Assembly: GCA_003131585.1 (NCBI GenBank)
Contig: PKVW01000034.1
Location: 1-57,324, forward strand
Direction: 5' to 3'
Length of the DNA: 57,324 bases
DNA from: Acidobacteriaceae bacterium
Lineage (GTDB): Bacteria > Acidobacteriota > Terriglobia > Terriglobales > Acidobacteriaceae
The notes below the pieces were generated by a model. The model had not been told where the DNA came from. It was given only the letters and a program-made list of their open reading frames with translations, and did no database searches. Numbering within the stretch: the first letter of the stretch is position 1; every line of letters starts with the position of its first letter. A program made the translations under genes and the position numbers. Below are positions 32,548 to 42,615 of the stretch, piece after piece.

Positions 32548-34035
32548 CTAGCTGGAAGAATTTACGATTGCGGACGTGTGACCTTTCCCAAACGGCCACT
32601 CCCCGCCCCGCCAGGCTCGAATCATATAAATCACCAGGCCCGCCAGCAATATCACTACCGCATACCGGACCTCCTTTTGCCAGTTCTCGCGACTGAATAA
32701 AACAAAAAGAAATCCTGCAATCGCCACCAGCGCCGGCAGAGGATAGAGCCACATGCGAAACGGACGCGCCATCTCCGGTCGCCTTACCCGCAACACAATC
32801 AGTCCCACCGCCTGCACTAGAAACTGTATGAGGAGTCGAATCACCACCAGCGCCGCGATCGCATCCTTTAGCCGCAGAAAGCAGAACGCCGCCGCCACCG
32901 CTCCCAGCGCCAGTAGCGAAACATGCGGAAAACGGTATACCGGATGCACCTTCGCCAGCGCCCGAAAATAATTTCCATCCTTCGCCGCGGCGTATGGCAC
33001 GCGCGAATACCCCAGCATCAGCGAAAACACGGACGCGAACGCCGTCAGCATCACCAGCCCCGTGACCAGCCGCGCCGCCCACGCCCCATAGATCCTCTGC
33101 ATGAACACCGACACCACATACAATCCGCCGTTGTTCGGCCCCCCTCGCACTATCTCCCGCCACGGCACGACAGCCAGGATGCACACGTTCATCACTAGAT
33201 ATAGACACGCCACCAATGCAATGGAAAGCAGCAATGCCCGAGGAATATTTCGCCCGGGGTCTTCCACCTCGTCGCCCAGAAAGCAGACATTGTAATAGCC
33301 CCAGTAGTCGTAGGTCGCCACCAGCATGGCGCCACCCAGCCCGGTGAAAAATCCGCGCGAGAGCGTGAACGCGCCCGCTGGAAAATCAAACGCCTGGGTT
33401 GCGTTGAAGTGCGTGAGGCCGGCGAAGATGATCCAGCCGATCGTTCCCATGACGCAAACCCAAAGCGCCTTCGACAATCTTCCAATCGCCGTGATCCTCC
33501 GGTACAACAGCAGAATTGCGAGGCCACATGCGCCTATGGCCACCGCAGTCCCAGGCGTCACGATCCAACTGACTTGCAACGGGCCCGCCCACGGAATCTG
33601 TACAGCCGCCGTGTGCGCGGAATAAACAGTTTCTAAGCCCGGCCAGTAATATGCCGCGTATCCCGCCAGCCCGATGCAACCCGTGGCAATCGAAAGCGGC
33701 GCGCTGAAGGAAAGTTGCCAGATAAACAGAAACGAAATCAGCCGCCCCATCTTTTGCGGCTCGTAAATCTCCCGCAGATAGCGGTACGCGCCGCCCGACC
33801 CCGGCATCGCCGCGCCCAGTTCCGCCCACACGAGCCCGTCGCACAGCGCAAACAGCGCGCCGACCACCCACCCCAGCATGGCCTGCGGCCCGCCCATGGC
33901 GCCCAGGATCAGCGGCATGGTGATGAACGGCCCCACGCCGATCATGTCAATCATGTTGAGCGCAGTCGCGCTCCCGAGGCCCATCCCGCGAATCAGGCCA
34001 TGCGAACTCGCATCCAGTTTTGTTGGAGAACCCAT
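32548..34035 (-). CDS. APC-superfamily amino acid permease
   Basis: A 495-residue integral membrane protein with about 12 hydrophobic segments. The N-terminal signature MGLGSATALNMIDMIGVGPFITMPLILGAMGGPQAMLGWVVGALFALCDGLVWAELGAAMPGSGGAYRYL is that of the amino acid-polyamine-organocation superfamily (Gly-rich TM1, then EL..PGSGG). Substrate cannot be assigned. Monocistronic, with an ATG at 34035. Confidence 0.9.
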   Translation of the reverse strand: MGSPTKLDASSHGLIRGMGLGSATALNMIDMIGVGPFITMPLILGAMGGPQAMLGWVVGALFALCDGLVWAELGAAMPGSGGAYRYLREIYEPQKMGRLISFLFIWQLSFSAPLSIATGCIGLAGYAAYYWPGLETVYSAHTAAVQIPWAGPLQVSWIVTPGTAVAIGACGLAILLLYRRITAIGRLSKALWVCVMGTIGWIIFAGLTHFNATQAFDFPAGAFTLSRGFFTGLGGAMLVATYDYWGYYNVCFLGDEVEDPGRNIPRALLLSIALVACLYLVMNVCILAVVPWREIVRGGPNNGGLYVVSVFMQRIYGAWAARLVTGLVMLTAFASVFSLMLGYSRVPYAAAKDGNYFRALAKVHPVYRFPHVSLLALGAVAAAFCFLRLKDAIAALVVIRLLIQFLVQAVGLIVLRVRRPEMARPFRMWLYPLPALVAIAGFLFVLFSRENWQKEVRYAVVILLAGLVIYMIRAWRGGEWPFGKGHTSAIVNSSS

Positions 34036-34139
34036 GCGCTCGGTCGGATCACACCCCAGGGAACAAACTGATCACGGTGCTAAACTGAAGCCCACTCAGG
34101 TTTACTGACAACTGGCCGCTAGCTGCCGCTAGAGACTGG

Positions 34140-37025
34140 CTACTGTTTCTCATGCCCAGCGCTCAAAAGATTCACATACAGCCGCACGGCGCCCGGCACT
34201 CCCGCCGGCAATTGCCGGAAGAAGGCGTAACCCGTATAAATGTACGTTCCCTTGCCGTATTGCGCCCGCAATAGTCCGCCCTTTTGCGCGTCCTCGCCCG
34301 GATCGTGGCAGCTCAGCAGCGGTTTGAAATGCTCATCCCATTTGTCCATGAAGTAAAGCCCGCGTTCCTGAACCCAGCCGTCAAAATCGCGAGCCGTGAT
34401 CGCATTCGGATAATGAAATACCCCATCCTCCGGCGCCAGAATCTCTACCGCGGCTTCCTCCACCGAAACCCGCGCCCGGCTCAGTTCCACAGGATACGGC
34501 GTAAAGTGCCCATTGTTAAAATCCGCCACGCCGGTGTTGTACTGCACCACGAGAGTCCCGCCGGACGCGACAAAATCGAGCAGCTTCTTATTATTTGCGG
34601 CCACATCTTTCTGCGTATCGTAGGCGCGGATGCCCAACACAATCGTTCCGTACCCGCTCAAATCCTGGCTGGCGATTGTTTCCGGTGGAATCAGCGTCAC
34701 GTCCATCCCCACCTGCTGCAGCACCGTGGGAATGTCGTCGCCCGCGCCCATGATGTAGCCAACCTTCAAATCATGTGGAGCTTTTACATCCACGATGCTC
34801 ACCCGCTGCACGGCCGGCTGATAATAGTAGAAGCTGCCCAGGTCCTCGCGCGTCACCAGCGTGTAGCCTTCGCTGAACTTCTCGCCGTTTGCTTCGAGCA
34901 CGGCCCGAACCTTGGATCGTCCTTCCTGCAAGCCAGCCCCGAGGACCTTGAACTGGAAATCCTGTTTTTCTCCGTGCCGGGAGAACTCTACTGCAAGTTG
35001 CGACGGCTCGGACTTCCATCCGGCAGGCAACTCGAGGCGCAGCACGCCCCGCGCCGCCTGCTGCAGGTTGCTGGTGACGCCGACGACCACCGTCGAACTA
35101 GCGCCGTGGTGCGCCGTGATCACTTGCGTCCCCGGTTCTAACGCAACCGAAAATGCAGGGACGACTGCGAGCGGCCGAGCGCGTTCCGTCCCGGCATCGT
35201 CCACGAAGCGCGTCACGACGGTCGCTCCAACGCCAGGAGAGCCTACAGTCAAGTACTCAACGCGCGCCCGCAGCACGGGGGGCGGGAAGGGAAGCGTCGC
35301 ATACTTCTCGTCATCGACGTGATTCAAGCTCTCCGTCTCCGGATCGTCGCGATGCCAGTAAGGCCGTGTGTAAGCCGCATCTTTCGGCACGCGCAATCGA
35401 AAAACTACATTAACGTTGTCGCCAGGTTTGACGACAATCCTCTCCGTCTTGTCGGAAATCGTGCCCCATCCTTTCGGCACTTCCAGCTTCAGTCCGTCAA
35501 CCAACAGCAGGTGTTTGGATCCATTGTGAAAATCCACCCCGACTAGAAATTCCTGCCCCGGCGAAACCGTGGTCATCGCCTCTGCCTCTTTTTTCGCACG
35601 CTCCTTAACCGGTGTACCATTCCGGTCTACACGTGAAACCACCGTGGCTTCGAGCGTTACGTTAAGGGCATCGTTGAGCGCATACTCGGCCTGCTCGCGC
35701 TTCTCTCCGATCCGCGCCGCCAGATCAGACTTCAACGCAACGCTCAGAGTGCTCCTATCAATCTCCGCCCCCGCCCGCTCCAGTCCGGCCAAAACTCCCA
35801 TCAGCGGCCCCGCTGCCGCGGACGATTCGTTCCCTTGAGCGTGCAGGCGGGCTTCCTCAATCTTCTTTGCAATCTCTGTCAACTCCAGCCGCAACTTTGG
35901 AACCTTCGATTCTTCCGTCCCCAATCGCGCCGCCAGCCCCGGCAATGTCGTATCGAGACCCTCGAAGAAGTTCTTCTCATGCCCATCTTTATCCAGCCTT
36001 GCGGGCTCTACCGAATCCCCCAGCTTGTAGAACGTAAAACGGTCTCCGGGTTCCACAGTCCAGTTTGCGGACCCTTGTGAGAGTTGATGCCGCAATCCCT
36101 GCATCGCAAACTGCACATAAGACCCTCGCAGATCCGCGTCCGACTCGCCCGTATTCAGTTTCACCGTCCAGTTCGCATCCGGACAGGTCATCGCTCCAAA
36201 GCCGCACACGTTGCCAATGTAGAGCTTCTTTGCCTGCCACGGCGCCAGCCCCTGCGCGATCTGCTCGGGAAACCGCTTCGGGTCCGCTGCTGCCCGAAAC
36301 GCCTCTTTCGTCAGGATGCTCGAGGCCTGGTGGTGCCCATGTCCATCCCGCTCCGTACCGGAGAACCGCGCCACCAGCACATCCGGACGAAACGTGCGAA
36401 TCACCCGCACCATATCCCCCAGCGCCACATCGTGTCCGCCCCACTTCGCAAAAGTCTCATCCGCACTTTTCGAGAAGCCAAAGTCGGCCACGCGCGAGAA
36501 CCGCTCCTGCACCCCGTAATACTCGTCCGCCGCCAGCAACTCCAGCGTCCGCAGCACGCCCAATCCGTCCGACAAATTGCTTCCGACCTTGTTCTGTCCG
36601 CCCTCGCCGCGATTCAGCGTCATCAACAGCACACTCGCTCCGCGCCCGCGCGATTCCAGCGTCAGCATCCCGCCATCCTCATCATCCGGATGCGCCACCG
36701 TCTGCATCAGCCGCGCGGTCGTGCCCAGCCGCCGCAGCATCAGCCGCAGGCCCAGAATGCCTTGGTCTTGGGGAAGTTCCTGGGAAACGCCCTGATAAGG
36801 AAGTTGAGGGAAGTTCGCTGCCAGCGTGTGGCGATTCTCAGCATCCGGCGCCGCCGCAGCCGGCCCCACCGGACTTTCCGCAGTCCGCTGCGGCGAGGCC
36901 GCCAGCAGAATGGGAATTAGTAGCGACAGGAATACGAATGAGGTCTGGACGATTGCGGTTTCGACAAGACGCTGGACGAGCCGCCCGAAGCGGCTCGCAC
37001 GATGGCTGCATCCCAAATATTTCAC
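34140..37025 (-). CDS. Large PIG-L family deacetylase with C-terminal accessory domains
   Basis: The N-terminal catalytic domain (about residues 90-330 in the longest frame) is LmbE/PIG-L-type: the metal-binding QTVAHPDDEDGGML, LNRGEGGQN and the ARFSGTERDGHGHHQAS box. Middle and C-terminal parts hold Ig/NEW3-like strands (GWGTISDKTERIVVKPGDNVNVVFRLRVP and LRLELPAGWKSEPSQLAVEF) and a final Rossmann/GATase-like segment (YGTIVLGIRAYDTQKDVAANNKKLLDFVASGGTLVVQYN). The start is uncertain: a GTG at 37025 gives a signal-like N-terminus ending ...LIPILLAASPQ, whereas the longest frame begins at 37214 inside the kinase gene. It is likely exported and de-N-acetylates a sugar, glycolipid or a related compound. 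Confidence 0.78.
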   Translation of the reverse strand: MKYLGCSHRASRFGRLVQRLVETAIVQTSFVFLSLLIPILLAASPQRTAESPVGPAAAAPDAENRHTLAANFPQLPYQGVSQELPQDQGILGLRLMLRRLGTTARLMQTVAHPDDEDGGMLTLESRGRGASVLLMTLNRGEGGQNKVGSNLSDGLGVLRTLELLAADEYYGVQERFSRVADFGFSKSADETFAKWGGHDVALGDMVRVIRTFRPDVLVARFSGTERDGHGHHQASSILTKEAFRAAADPKRFPEQIAQGLAPWQAKKLYIGNVCGFGAMTCPDANWTVKLNTGESDADLRGSYVQFAMQGLRHQLSQGSANWTVEPGDRFTFYKLGDSVEPARLDKDGHEKNFFEGLDTTLPGLAARLGTEESKVPKLRLELTEIAKKIEEARLHAQGNESSAAAGPLMGVLAGLERAGAEIDRSTLSVALKSDLAARIGEKREQAEYALNDALNVTLEATVVSRVDRNGTPVKERAKKEAEAMTTVSPGQEFLVGVDFHNGSKHLLLVDGLKLEVPKGWGTISDKTERIVVKPGDNVNVVFRLRVPKDAAYTRPYWHRDDPETESLNHVDDEKYATLPFPPPVLRARVEYLTVGSPGVGATVVTRFVDDAGTERARPLAVVPAFSVALEPGTQVITAHHGASSTVVVGVTSNLQQAARGVLRLELPAGWKSEPSQLAVEFSRHGEKQDFQFKVLGAGLQEGRSKVRAVLEANGEKFSEGYTLVTREDLGSFYYYQPAVQRVSIVDVKAPHDLKVGYIMGAGDDIPTVLQQVGMDVTLIPPETIASQDLSGYGTIVLGIRAYDTQKDVAANNKKLLDFVASGGTLVVQYNTGVADFNNGHFTPYPVELSRARVSVEEAAVEILAPEDGVFHYPNAITARDFDGWVQERGLYFMDKWDEHFKPLLSCHDPGEDAQKGGLLRAQYGKGTYIYTGYAFFRQLPAGVPGAVRLYVNLLSAGHEKQ

Positions 37026-37177
37026 CCTACAAGGATGGGGCCTACCCCCGCTCCGACGCAAATTCTTTCCTCCTCCAGCCTGCACACTGGACTCCGGCCG
37101 GGAAGAACAGTAAGCCCCAAAGCCGCGAACGGAGAACAAACAACCGAGAACTGGGAAGTTGGCAACTGCCAACTGCT

Positions 37178-39583
37178 CTACTGTACCCGCCCTTGCTTCA
37201 GCGTCTCCTGACAAGCGCTCCCCGCGGTCAGCACTTGATTAAACGCCGTGTCCTTGCGCAAGTCTTTCAGCAGCGGATCCTCTAGCAGCGCAGAATATGC
37301 GCAATAATTCTGCTGCACTGCGGCTTTCAACAGACGCAAGGCCGGTTCCTTCTGCCCGCAGTACGCCATAAGGGACCCTATCCGATACCACTCCTCGGGA
37401 TCGGGCTCCATCATCGTCGACGCCTCCGCCTCACGCACAATCCGGTCCATGTCCGCGGGCCGCTGGGCCGCCGTGCATGCCACCAGCAATTCCCGATGGT
37501 AGACCGCAGTCTTCGCCACCGTCTTTACGCTCTCCCGTGCCTGAGCCACATTGCCCGCGGCCAGGTAGATGTACGATGTCACCCACGCCGCCCATTCCGA
37601 GCCCGCGTCGAGGTGTACAAAGTCCATCGCCCGGTCCGTCTTCCCCAGTTCCAGAAACGCCCACGCGCACGACCGGAAACTGAAGTTTCCCGGATCCTGC
37701 GATCGGGCCGTATTACATTCCTGCCCCGCCCGCTCCTGCATGCCCGCATAACGCAGCACATAGCTAAGCGCGAAGTGTGCATCGGCGCTCTCCGGACGCC
37801 GCCGTACCAGATCCGTCGCCTCGTCGTAGGCCCGGCCGAGGTCGCCCCGCTCCACGCGGTTTGTGATCAAATTGCTCGCCGCCGCCACGAGGTTCGGATC
37901 CAGCGCCAGCGCCCGCTCATACGCGGAATTCGAGCGCTGGAACATCGCCTCGCCACCTCCGGCATAAGTCGAATCGTAGTAGCACCTGTGTCCCAATTCC
38001 TCCCATGCCGGCGCATAGCCCGGGTCCTCTCCTACCACGTGTTCCAGTACCGCGATTGCATCCTTGTTCGGCCCGGGATCGTGGGGCAGCGCGAGGCTGT
38101 GCAGGTAGAGGTCGTACGCCTCCTGACTCTTTGGACGCGCTGCCGTGCTCAAATCTCCTCCCGCGCCGCCCAGCGCGGGCAACAGCCCTTGTTGCACCTG
38201 CTTGCTCAATTGCCCCTGCAAGGAAATCAAATCATTCACTGGCGCCGTTACAGTTGTCTGCCACAGCAGCCGGTCACTGGACACGTCAATCGCTTCCAGC
38301 GTCACGCTTAACTGGTCCCCCTGCCGCATGAAGTGCCCGGTCAGCAGCCGGCCCACCCGCAATCGCTGCCCCACCTTGCGCGGATCCAGGTCCAGTTCCA
38401 CATACTTCCGCGTCGCCGACGAAGGCCGCACCTCCAGCGAACGCGAGTACGTCAACCCGCTGGTCAATTCATCGGCCAGCGCGAAGCGCAGGTAGTCCAC
38501 GGCAAGATCCCCGTTCATGTTCTGCAGCGGTAGTACCGCGATCGCATTCTGCTGCTCCGCATTTGCCACCGACCGGTGTTTCAGCCAGTACGTTCCCACC
38601 GCCGCCAGCACCGTCACCAGCAGTGCCGCCGTTCCCAACAGTAGCCAGAACTGCCACCGGCTGCCGGTTCGGCCAAACGTCTTGCTCGCAACCCGCAACT
38701 TCGCGCTGTGCAGTCCACTCTTGACCAGCCCGGACTCACTCTCGCGCTTCAGGAACTGCAGGTCCGCCTTCATCTGCGTGGCGCTCTGATACCGCTCCTT
38801 GCGGTCCTTCTGCATTGCCTTGCCGATAATGCCCTCCAGCTCCACCGGCATCTTCGGATTCAATTCCCCAGGCGGGACCGGCTTATCGTGCAACACCGCA
38901 TCCAGCGTCATCAGTGAGTTCTTGCCCGTAAACGGCTTTTTCCCCGTCGACATTTCGTAAATCACCACGCCAAACGAAAACAGGTCGCTGCGGAAATCGA
39001 TTTCCTCGCTCCGCGCCTGCTCCGGCGACATGTAGACCGCCGTTCCCGGAATCACCCCCACCGCCGTTAACGAATTGTCCGCCGCCGCTCCGTCGCTGTC
39101 CGTCCCGATGTTGTGCAGCAGCTTGGCCAGTCCGAAATCCAGCACCTTCACCTGCCCGCCCGGAGTCAGGAAAATATTCGCCGGCTTGATATCGCGATGC
39201 ACGATCCCCTTGGCATGCGACGCCGCCAGCGCGTCCGCCACCTGGATGCTGATGTCGAGCACCCGCTCCGTCCCCATCGCCTGTCCCGCGATGGATTGCT
39301 TCAGGCTCTCGCCCTCCAGCTTCTCCATCACGATGAACGGATGCCCGTGGTTATCCTCGATACCGTGAATTGTGCAGATGTTGGGATGATTTAATAGCGA
39401 CGCAGCCCTCGCCTCTCGCTCGAAGCGTTCCAGCGATTTGGGGTCGCCCGCAAGATTTTCCGGAATAAACTTCAGCGCGACATGCCGCCCCAGCTTGAGG
39501 TCCTCAGCTTCGTACACCACGCCCATGCCACCACCCCCGAGCTTCCCCAGGATGCGATAGTGGGACACCGTCTGGCCAATCAT
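37178..39583 (-). CDS. Membrane Ser/Thr protein kinase with TolB-like and TPR extracytoplasmic region
   Basis: Residues ~10-265 form a Hanks-type kinase: [13 protein letters not shown] (P-loop), VALKFIP (Lys), [13 protein letters not shown] (HRD), [10 protein letters not shown] (DFG) and [12 protein letters not shown]. One transmembrane helix follows (about residues 308-330, [23 protein letters not shown]). The extracytoplasmic half has the [28 protein letters not shown] block of TolB-like/adenylate-cyclase-associated domains and several TPRs (e.g. [19 protein letters not shown]). The layout matches the receptor kinases abundant in acidobacteria. It is upstream of the PIG-L gene on the same strand. 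Confidence 0.93.
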   Translation of the reverse strand: MIGQTVSHYRILGKLGGGGMGVVYEAEDLKLGRHVALKFIPENLAGDPKSLERFEREARAASLLNHPNICTIHGIEDNHGHPFIVMEKLEGESLKQSIAGQAMGTERVLDISIQVADALAASHAKGIVHRDIKPANIFLTPGGQVKVLDFGLAKLLHNIGTDSDGAAADNSLTAVGVIPGTAVYMSPEQARSEEIDFRSDLFSFGVVIYEMSTGKKPFTGKNSLMTLDAVLHDKPVPPGELNPKMPVELEGIIGKAMQKDRKERYQSATQMKADLQFLKRESESGLVKSGLHSAKLRVASKTFGRTGSRWQFWLLLGTAALLVTVLAAVGTYWLKHRSVANAEQQNAIAVLPLQNMNGDLAVDYLRFALADELTSGLTYSRSLEVRPSSATRKYVELDLDPRKVGQRLRVGRLLTGHFMRQGDQLSVTLEAIDVSSDRLLWQTTVTAPVNDLISLQGQLSKQVQQGLLPALGGAGGDLSTAARPKSQEAYDLYLHSLALPHDPGPNKDAIAVLEHVVGEDPGYAPAWEELGHRCYYDSTYAGGGEAMFQRSNSAYERALALDPNLVAAASNLITNRVERGDLGRAYDEATDLVRRRPESADAHFALSYVLRYAGMQERAGQECNTARSQDPGNFSFRSCAWAFLELGKTDRAMDFVHLDAGSEWAAWVTSYIYLAAGNVAQARESVKTVAKTAVYHRELLVACTAAQRPADMDRIVREAEASTMMEPDPEEWYRIGSLMAYCGQKEPALRLLKAAVQQNYCAYSALLEDPLLKDLRKDTAFNQVLTAGSACQETLKQGRVQ

Positions 39584-39827
39584 GAGAAGACCAAGCCCCC
39601 GACCGCGGTAATGTTAGGCCCGGCAGCGACTCCGGTCAACTGGCTCCTCCCAAGCTGCACATCGGATCTTTTCTGCAACGCACCGCCGCAACCGTTGTTC
39701 CTCGGTGCGACTTCGCGTTCCCAAACTGACCATCACCCTGGCCTTTTGTGCTCGCATCCTGGTTCAAAGTTCACCACGGCGAACTACTATGAAGTTAGCG
39801 GCACTGAAATAGCGAGGCAGTTTTCGT

Positions 39828-40184
39828 ATGGCTCAGATGTCCGGAAACTATTCTTCTCAAGTGCAAGAAGCCATCCGCCGGCGCGCCACTGAACTTTACC
39901 AGCGCAGCGGAGCGATGGAAGGCCGCGACGTCGAAAACTGGTACCAGGCCGAAGGCGAGATCCTTCGCGAATCAGCCACTCACCCCGTTCGCCGCGCCGT
40001 CGTCGTCAACGTCCAGGGCATGGTCTACACCGGGGAATACGAATGTAAGTCTGCCGATGGCTACACGCCCGGTGAGTGGAAACCGGGCGATCCGGTCCCG
40101 GTTCGCCTCGCAGGCGATAAACTCTACCTTCGCCGCCGCAACGGCCGCGAACTCCAAACCACTATCGTTAAGAGAATCGGCTAG
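39828..40184 (+). CDS. DUF2934-like small protein
   Basis: A 118-residue protein. The N-terminal half, AIRRRATELYQRSGAMEGRDVENWYQAEGEILRE, is the DUF2934 motif (RxRAxELYxxxG...WxxAE). The C-terminal half is a short strand-rich domain (VVVNVQGMVYTGEYECKSADGYTPGEW and KLYLRRRNGRELQTTIVKRI). DUF2934 proteins have no assigned function. Divergent from the kinase gene across about 245 bp. Confidence 0.82.
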   Translation: MAQMSGNYSSQVQEAIRRRATELYQRSGAMEGRDVENWYQAEGEILRESATHPVRRAVVVNVQGMVYTGEYECKSADGYTPGEWKPGDPVPVRLAGDKLYLRRRNGRELQTTIVKRIG

Positions 40185-40225
40185 GGAAGATATTTCGCCG
40201 AGCCCAACCCAGCCCGAGCCCCGGT

Positions 40226-41431
40226 CTACTCTTCCGCGTACAATCCCGCCGATGCTCCCACCCACTCCATATTCTTGTTGTGATCCACGCCCATCATCAA
40301 ACCGCGCCCCATGCGGATAATCGTCAGCACCGCCTGCAACTCCTCCTGCCATACATACATGATGCGCACCTCCGCCTTTGTCCCGCCAAACGGAGTCTCA
40401 ATCACCGGCTCAAAGTGCAACCGCTCCTGCAAGATGTATTCCCCACGCTTCTCGGCCGGAATCGCGTCGACATCTTCCTTCTTCGGCGCAATCACCACGC
40501 CCAGCCCGGCGAACGAATACAGAGGCTTCAGCGCGTAGTTCTGCAAGTCGTCGGGAATCCGCTCCAGCCGGTCCAAAAACCAGGTCTTCGGTACCGACTC
40601 ATGCCTTAGGAACGGAATCGAAAACTTGCTGATACGGAAATACCAGTTCGGATGCCCCGCCCACTCCACGTCAAGATCGTCGCGCCAATCGAATCCCAGC
40701 TTCACTTTCTTGCGTTGCAACTCGTCCACAATCGCCCGGTTATAGATCCGCCGGATCGGAATCCGGGCTCCGTTCCGTTCGTAGTAAAGCTGCGACCCTT
40801 GCTTCTTGATCGCCTCAATGTCGACCGTCCTTACCCCCAGCATCTGCTCCGTCAGCAGAAAATCCGGCAGCGTTTTCTGCTGCTGCGGATGAATCTCCAT
40901 CAGGATCACGTTCTCCGGATCATGCCTGCCAACAATCGCCCGCCGCAACAGTTCGCGGTACGATTTCGCATCCAGTCCACTCAAAAAGAACCGCAGCCGC
41001 TCTCCTCCTTCGAATCGATCCAGCCCGTACGCTTCGATGTAGCTTTGCGCCAGCGTCCCCTGATACGCATAGAGCGATGGGAAGGCCTGCAACTCCACCA
41101 GCTTCGGCTGCAACTCGCCGCCCGCAGCACGCACCAACCCAAAATCCACTTGCACGAACAGCGGGTGTGCCGGCTCATTCGCAACCCGGGACTCCGCCGG
41201 AATCGACTCATTCGACCGTTCTCGATACTCCGGACTCTCCACCAGTTGCCGGATCAGCTCCTTCCCATCCTCCGCCATCCGCTCCAGCAGAGACCTGGGA
41301 AAGAAACAAGGAGTCTCCGACAGCCGGAACTGCACATGAGTTCCGCAAGCGTCGTCAATCCGCCGCAAAAATGCCAGATATTTTTCGGGAGTAAAACCGC
41401 TGTTGAACTGCTTTCGAAGCGAGGGAATCAT
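40226..41431 (-). CDS. ATP-grasp-like protein of an amidoligase cluster
   Basis: A 401-residue soluble protein whose C-terminal half looks like an ATP-grasp ligase: YALKPLYSFAGLGVVIAP (Lys plus glycine loop), EYILQERLHFEPVIET (hinge Glu), then TKAEVRIMYVWQ and the metal-loop region RMGRGLMMGVDHNKNMEWVGASAGL. The N-terminal half carries a second domain of unknown type (FVQVDFGLVRAAGGELQPKLVELQAFPSLYAYQGTL, which itself resembles a glutathionylspermidine-synthetase-like substrate domain). It is the last of five minus-strand genes with the aminopeptidase, GCS2 and ATP-grasp genes. Substrates unknown. Confidence 0.7.
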   Translation of the reverse strand: MIPSLRKQFNSGFTPEKYLAFLRRIDDACGTHVQFRLSETPCFFPRSLLERMAEDGKELIRQLVESPEYRERSNESIPAESRVANEPAHPLFVQVDFGLVRAAGGELQPKLVELQAFPSLYAYQGTLAQSYIEAYGLDRFEGGERLRFFLSGLDAKSYRELLRRAIVGRHDPENVILMEIHPQQQKTLPDFLLTEQMLGVRTVDIEAIKKQGSQLYYERNGARIPIRRIYNRAIVDELQRKKVKLGFDWRDDLDVEWAGHPNWYFRISKFSIPFLRHESVPKTWFLDRLERIPDDLQNYALKPLYSFAGLGVVIAPKKEDVDAIPAEKRGEYILQERLHFEPVIETPFGGTKAEVRIMYVWQEELQAVLTIIRMGRGLMMGVDHNKNMEWVGASAGLYAEE

Positions 41432-41535
41432 CGTAGCGCTGGCGTCCCGCCGGCGAGGGCGACCCGCCCTCGCACCAAAAAGCTTTTCATTCCGAGTGAA
41501 GCGAGGAATCTGCTGTCCGTCGCAGCAAGACCGCC
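41432..41535. repeat. REP-like palindromes between two cluster genes
   Basis: GCGAGGGC-gac-CGCCCTCGC (about 41451-41471) is a palindrome, and TTCATTCCGAGTGAAGCGAGGAATCTGC (about 41487-41514) is a dispersed acidobacterial-style motif, here related to TGTCATTCCGA...GAGGAACCTGC near 9201-9240. Neither has a T-tract. The element sits in the only sizeable gap between the first and second cluster genes. Confidence 0.5.
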
Positions 41536-42615
41536 CTACGCCTCCACCAAAAACTTCCCATCCTGCATGATCTGCTGGTCGTCCACCCAGATGTTAAACT
41601 TCCGTCCCACCACATCAATATGGGTCGACGAATCCCACTCCGCCCCGGTATGCGCCCCATAGGGATTCCCAAACGCAATATGCACCCCGGGGTACTTCTC
41701 ATCCTGCAGAATCTGCCCAATCACTTCCTTCAAGTCGATGTTGGTCCCGATGGCAAACTCGCCCACGCGGTCGCTATTCTCATCCGTGTGCGTGTATTTC
41801 CAGAAGTCGTCCTCCAGTTCGTGATTCTCCGAGTGGGCCTCGGTAAGGCGGTTATTTTTCATGCGGATGGTGAGCGGATTCTCCCGCAGGCTGCCAAACT
41901 TCGCGCACAAGTAGTCCCCTACCACGCCGTCAATCACGAACGTGCCATTTACCTCGCCCGGCGTCGTAAAGATTTCCCCGCCCGGCAGGTTTCCCCACTT
42001 TTCCGGAGTGATAATCCCGCTGGTCTTCAGCCAGCGGTAATTCGGATTCAACTCCGCCGTCAGGTCCGTCCCCGCCGCCGTTTTCGCCCGCACCCACCGC
42101 GCCTTGCGCACCATCTCCACCACCTTGGCGCTCAGCCGGTCCACTTTCCGGAAGTCCGCCCGCATCCCTTCCAGCATGATCTGCCGGTTGATGTTCACCA
42201 TGTGCGCATGCCGGATTCTCCGCCGGTTCACAACATCCGTCATCTGCATGCGCGAGCGCAGCTCATTCCTTTGCGCCTGCACCGCAAAGATCGAAACCTG
42301 GCTCGTCTCCAAATCCTCAATGATCTCCGGCGGCAAGTCCTTCAGCGGACGCTCCGCCAGATCCTCAAGCACCCACACGTGGTAGGGCGCGCCCAGGTTC
42401 TCCAACTCGTTTATGATCGCCGCTGCAATCTCCAGCGTGACCTCATCGGCGATCACGCAAACCTTCTCCTCCGGCTGCACCCGCAGGCAAACACTCACCG
42501 CATTGCGCGCCCCCGGAGTGTATTCAGGATCGAAAGGGATTGCGCTTCGGGTGCCCCATCCTCCGCGAGCTTTGCGAAGGCTGGGAGCGCTGGCTCGATC
42601 TACGGGAATAGTCAT
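41536..42615 (-). CDS. M29-like aminopeptidase
   Basis: A 359-residue protein resembling the M29 (thermophilic aminopeptidase/AmpS) family: PEEKVCVIADEVTLEIAAAIINELENLGA at the N-terminus, LTAELNPNYRW, GGEIFTTPGEVNGTFVIDG (metal ligands Glu), the strand-rich middle, and HIAFGNPYGAHTGAEWDSSTHIDVV with the metal His/Asp at the end. The ATG at 42615 shares a base with the stop codon of the upstream GCS2 gene (TAATG), so the two are translationally coupled. Probably acts on the cluster's peptide-like product or precursor. Confidence 0.8.
   Translation of the reverse strand: MTIPVDRASAPSLRKARGGWGTRSAIPFDPEYTPGARNAVSVCLRVQPEEKVCVIADEVTLEIAAAIINELENLGAPYHVWVLEDLAERPLKDLPPEIIEDLETSQVSIFAVQAQRNELRSRMQMTDVVNRRRIRHAHMVNINRQIMLEGMRADFRKVDRLSAKVVEMVRKARWVRAKTAAGTDLTAELNPNYRWLKTSGIITPEKWGNLPGGEIFTTPGEVNGTFVIDGVVGDYLCAKFGSLRENPLTIRMKNNRLTEAHSENHELEDDFWKYTHTDENSDRVGEFAIGTNIDLKEVIGQILQDEKYPGVHIAFGNPYGAHTGAEWDSSTHIDVVGRKFNIWVDDQQIMQDGKFLVEA

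Noticed and set aside
36065-37285. 406-codon + strand frame opposite the PIG-L gene
   Set aside because: Pro/Ser/Arg-rich and antisense to the conserved deacetylase domain.
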